The notes below the pieces were generated by a model. The model saw only the letters and a list, made by a program, of their open reading frames with translations. It searched no databases and was not told the DNA's origin. From Bradyrhizobium elkanii WSM2783 (GTDB taxonomy: Bacteria; Pseudomonadota; Alphaproteobacteria; Rhizobiales; Xanthobacteraceae): DNA of 64,000 bases. The position numbers and the translations under genes were made by a program. The stretch spans positions 186,001 through 250,000 of the forward strand of contig NZ_AXAP01000002.1 of the NCBI RefSeq assembly GCF_000472865.1, in the 5' to 3' direction. Numbering within the stretch: position 1 is the first letter of the stretch; every line of letters begins with the position of its first letter. This document shows, piece after piece, positions 62,301 through 64,000 of the stretch.

Positions 62301-64000
62301 TCGGCGACGGCAGCGTCATCCTCGCAAGCGGAACAGCCCCGGGCAGCAGCGTTGATCTCGTGATGGCGCCGCAGGTCAAGGCGGTCTACGGCGACATCGG
62401 CGGCGTGAGCGATGGCAATCCCGACAACGATGTGCTGTTGAGCCCGTCGAGGGATTACGGTGCGCTGCTTCGTGTCTCCACCGGCAATGCCGTCAAGGTG
62501 CTGCGCGAGAATGTCGATATCACGACCGGCGGGATCGTGACGATCGGCGCCAATGCGACACTTGCGGGTGGCAATGCGCTGCTGATCGATGCGACGCAGA
62601 ACACGGTGGTCGCCGGCAATGCGAAGCTTTCGGGCGTGGCGCTGTCACTGTCGAGCGGCCGGATCGGCGTCGGCGGCGGCACCTCCGGCCTCATTCTCGA
62701 CGCGGTGTCACTGGCGCAACTGGCCAATACGCAGGCTCTCACCTTGCGCAGCTACAGCACGATTGACGTCTACACCTCGGTCAATCTTGGCGGTGCCGGT
62801 CTGAATGCGGTGACGCTGGATTCTGCCGGGCTGGTTGGTTACGGCAATGATGCCATCGCGATCAGCGGTCGCAGCATCGCGCTCGACAACAGCGGCGGCA
62901 GCTTCAGCAGCCCCGTCGGGGCCGGTCATCTCCAGCTGACACTGAGCGCCGACGAAATCGTTCTTGGCGGCGGCAACAAGGTATTGCGGGGCTTCGATGC
63001 GGTCACGCTGAATGCGGGCCGCCAGATCGTCGGGCAGGGCAACGGCAGCATCGAAGCCGATATGGCGACCGTGACGTTAGCCGGTCCGGTGGTGACCGGG
63101 CGCGGCGGCGCATCGCAATCGATCGTCACCCAGGGCGCGCTTCGGGTGATCGGCGGCGGCGATAGCGCCATCGATCGTCCCGAACTCAGCCTCGGCACCC
63201 GCTTTTCGCTGACAGGATCGAGCGTCGATCTCAGTGGGCGCATCGTGGCGCTTGGAGGTGCCGTCAATCTGACTGCGACCGGTGGCAATGTCGTGATCGG
63301 CCAAGGCGGCCTGGTCGATGTCGGTGGCTCCAGGAAGGAGTTCTTTGACGTCGCGCAGTTCGCCGATGCAGGCAGCATCGCATTGACGGCGGTCGGCTCG
63401 GTGCTATTGACTTCGGGCGGAACGCTCAATCTTGCCGCGCATGCCGATGGCGGCGCGGCAGGAAAGCTCTCGATGGCCGCATCGAATGGCGGCACCGTGG
63501 TGCTCGACGGGCGCATCCAGGCCCAGGCGAAAGTCGGCGAGAAGGGCGGTTCGTTTGCGCTGGACATCGCGACGCTGCCGGACTTTGCCACCATGAGCCA
63601 GACGCTGAACGTGTCGGGCTTCTCCGCGTCGCGGCAGTTCCGGATACGCTCGGGCAATGTGGTGATCGACGGCATCACCAACGTCGCGGACTTCGCGCTG
63701 GTCGCTGACCGGGGCTCAGTCACCCTGGCGGGCGTGATCGATGCTCGCTCGGAATATGGCGGCACGATCGCAGTCAGCGCCGGCAACGGGCTGACGATGC
63801 TGAGCTCCGCCCGGCTGCAGGCCGGCGCCAACGGCGAATTCGGTGGCGGGCGCGTGACGCTGGAAGCCAGCGGCGGCCAGTTGGATCTGCGCGGTGGAAG
63901 CATCGACGTTTCCGGCGCCGAGGGGGGCCGTGTACGCTTCCGCGCGCGGCAGTCGGCCGGTCACGACGAGATCGCGGTCGGCAATCTCCAGGCCAATATT
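56399..64000 (+). CDS. Filamentous haemagglutinin-like two-partner-secretion exoprotein (3' end outside window)
   Basis: The frame is open from ATG 56399 to the window edge, at least 2534 residues. The N-terminus is an extended signal (RATLKNNLLVGVSAAALLLGSIAGAQA). A TPS haemagglutination-activity domain follows (about 125-380), including ILNWSSFNVGRETDLYF, VINKNGIIFGGSSQINVN and ASSLGLSDEQF. The rest is long beta-helix sequence rich in Gly, Ala, Ser and Val (motifs such as GGTIQLTGDF and LDVSGG). It is probably an adhesin or other giant surface protein exported by a TpsB pore not seen here. Its position after an STN/sigma/FecR set suggests signal-controlled expression. Confidence 0.88.
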   Translation, partial: MSVQPAADRSRRATLKNNLLVGVSAAALLLGSIAGAQARSLGSTSTGSGSPAAATAAAAQLATQQSSLAAKQALESMARAAASLQALRDGQAAARAAALAAQSMVPNGLSPGGLVTAPGAGAVPGVWTGADLPTQAQGGGRTTVTVRQTEQKAILNWSSFNVGRETDLYFNQTAGRADAANWIALNRVTDPTLAPSRILGTIKAEGQVYVINKNGIIFGGSSQINVNTFVASSLGLSDEQFRAGINKQLMVFDDPSGSSIAKPQFGYLGQQNPNQFVGLNDPSQVAGAIIGDAPGDVRIEAGAQITMASGGKALIFAPHVLNSGRISAPDGQVIMAAGEQIYLMTDQSGVRGLDVAVSAPMRWMFDYYHMATVTDRGPWSSDNDYTRGLKNVVFPEMAARGASVGYNVVNHGIVQADHGNITLMSREIVQNGALEASTALNNREGSIRLRAWGEGMMSYGSSMPEGPPLRYWSTGTLVLGPGSVTTAMPDLTDTSDIEQTSLATRYSPGRIEMRGKFIDIEAQASVIVPAGTISIVASTSALSGNVPITGEPAKRDGSRVYIGEDAYLSVAGLQDVLLTMESNVVTGEFRINELRDSPLYRDSWLRGLTVSVDKRVSGLFGDGPMADVNWIAGSPGKWVGTPLGDFSGWIGVGKTTLGELSTKAGSIFIKSSGSIITREGSLLDVSGGSVRYADGWITTTKILGADGRVYDIGAATPDRLYVGLAGGFTRRHERAGITETWRNPLDRSNGTRFERGYTEGRDAGSIQFFAAEAMVLEGSYWGGVITGERQAASGQLATAGTFTIGGNADEHRQWLLGNLIIAAEPETLPANFTASSPLDAKWYHGTQDRDTSVRDKTTYLDSDVLADAGMSKLAFYVANSFTLDEDEKLELAPGTTFNVIANVGTVNPASFQVDGSIRIAGGNVWFAGAETATFGRGAAIDVSGEWINGPGGARLPVIKGGTIQLTGDFAPGITLDVSGGGWYDTSGAKPKLKLGDAGAITLSVTDANQLSELDLRGYAAGSGGSLTIITSGSVQVGGTAPADPAVLRLSETLYSERGFRALSLTSTGNITVADDATISQLPLNVDLAGVDVSAFASGTPITAIGKLALLPTADRLDRKPTSLSLIGDNVAVGAGSVVRTDIRGSVTLTAIGHKDLTDTTIPGDVIVRGVIDAPAGSISVSANGELALTAGAQLLARGTSVTEIDARGLRSGTVLAGGGVSLADAAVMKIEAGSLIDVSGASGSFDLAMGRGAVSTYSLASNGGTIALKLSGAANDVVAGSFQGYAGGAGSVGGTIDISVGSSSEPTPGFTLPALYYVDRDTGAIVAVNPRRNLDIYAEYSSGSDLAFQFATVRNDLQNATTALTRGGGLAIVDLNADSTPSSLLQPLASVTPQLTNQIALLSKYFFTDPDATQRLELPTANVKVTKISADTVNNGGFANLKANTSGFIVAPAINLSLGKSISIEGAINSGGAGTAKLTAPYIALLGGSGSAGQAGVGKVVLTADLIDITRATFSGFAETQLVARDLRMGGLLTDLRSNRTSSLDADGRLELKVGQVYPATGILASIKAGTQLVIERNGDTGLPLSAAGTLNLEAPVIAQNGVVRAPFGSITFTATDSIALGAGSITSVSGEGLVLPYGTLSNDEFWNDPITKPTTGNPTPTLSKLPEKNIVLNAPGVTLAAGSVVDIRGGGDLYAWEHVPGPGGSHDVLTQPGLYAIMPGLNVSTASQDQVWLAGGNGLAAGWYALLPARYALLPGAYAVSVVKGSAGKEVLNSVPMPDGSSLMSGYRADAYGGGFEQLRSTWRVISGTTLRSYSEYNEALANTYFASDAFKLGQYRLTGVNIVTPRLPTDGGSVVFKATTELVLEGLLQSQPAAGGRGGLVDIAGSRIAIVGSGQDRSDLTGYLVVDANSLSKFGAGSLLIGGVRSGDARGLRIDVTASDVVIRNDATSALTGSEILFAASGTIRVGDGSVILASGTAPGSSVDLVMAPQVKAVYGDIGGVSDGNPDNDVLLSPSRDYGALLRVSTGNAVKVLRENVDITTGGIVTIGANATLAGGNALLIDATQNTVVAGNAKLSGVALSLSSGRIGVGGGTSGLILDAVSLAQLANTQALTLRSYSTIDVYTSVNLGGAGLNAVTLDSAGLVGYGNDAIAISGRSIALDNSGGSFSSPVGAGHLQLTLSADEIVLGGGNKVLRGFDAVTLNAGRQIVGQGNGSIEADMATVTLAGPVVTGRGGASQSIVTQGALRVIGGGDSAIDRPELSLGTRFSLTGSSVDLSGRIVALGGAVNLTATGGNVVIGQGGLVDVGGSRKEFFDVAQFADAGSIALTAVGSVLLTSGGTLNLAAHADGGAAGKLSMAASNGGTVVLDGRIQAQAKVGEKGGSFALDIATLPDFATMSQTLNVSGFSASRQFRIRSGNVVIDGITNVADFALVADRGSVTLAGVIDARSEYGGTIAVSAGNGLTMLSSARLQAGANGEFGGGRVTLEASGGQLDLRGGSIDVSGAEGGRVRFRARQSAGHDEIAVGNLQANI

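Noticed and set aside
1..64000. CRISPR arrays, tRNA or rRNA genes, intact insertion sequences, phage genes
   Set aside because: None was found by reading both strands; the only dispersed repeat recognised is the 107-bp palindromic element.

Overview
The window is GC-rich, gene-dense chromosomal DNA from an alphaproteobacterium of the Rhizobiales, most likely Bradyrhizobium or a close relative. This rests on several things: three Crp/Fnr regulators of one rhizobial subtype, a DUF6894-type protein, a small Cys-rich protein typical of the group, a heme-c alternative cytochrome oxidase like coxMNO, the rhizobial 107-bp intergenic repeat, and GGAAC-N16/17-cGTT promoter-like sites of the EcfG stress type. 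No rRNA, tRNA, CRISPR array or intact insertion sequence was seen. All family assignments were made by reading the sequence; no database was searched.

Layout. (1) 1-10181, minus strand: ten tightly packed genes, several overlapping by ATGA. They run inositol-3-phosphate synthase, histidine phosphatase, glycosyltransferase, nucleotidyltransferase, methyltransferase, a glycosidase-like TIM barrel that looks circularly permuted, phosphopentomutase, two NDP-sugar epimerases and a B12-type radical SAM protein (cut by the window edge). Together they look like a pathway for an unusual sugar- or cyclitol-containing glycan or small molecule. (2) 10.5-15.5 kb: mixed small genes (GT9-like protein, two Crp/Fnr regulators, NUDIX, small conserved proteins). 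(3) 15.7-22.3 kb: a respiratory island encoding a heme-copper oxidase (subunits II with heme c, I, III), CtaG and three extra c-type cytochromes, divergent from an FdhF/YdeP-type molybdoenzyme. (4) 24.8-32.2 kb: stress and housekeeping accessory genes (alcohol dehydrogenase, two SDRs, DUF305 protein, glycine-rich exported protein, Crp/Fnr, histidine kinase). Two of these genes carry single-base frameshifts.

(5) 32.9-48.0 kb: a has-like locus in the order ECF sigma, FecR, TonB-dependent receptor with signalling domain, HasA-like secreted protein, type I secretion ABC, autotransporter, type I adaptor, IalB-like protein, ExbB, ExbD, TonB. This matches the Serratia hasISRADEB order with three kinds of insertion. 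The secreted protein joins a HasA-like N-terminus to RTX calcium-binding repeats. A 12-base motif preceded by a T tract is repeated just upstream of fecR and of the receptor and may be the sigma-factor promoter. (6) 48.0-49.4 kb: decayed gene fragments. (7) 49.4-53.1 kb: a LodA-like quinoprotein oxidase, its LodB-like flavoprotein and an exported Rid protein. (8) 53.9-64 kb: a second cell-surface signalling set (STN-domain protein, ECF sigma, FecR) followed by a very large two-partner-secretion exoprotein that runs off the window. This resembles the Pseudomonas PUMA3/Vre arrangement.

The second half of the window is therefore mainly a surface and secretion island with two independent sigma/anti-sigma relays, each next to a large secreted product.
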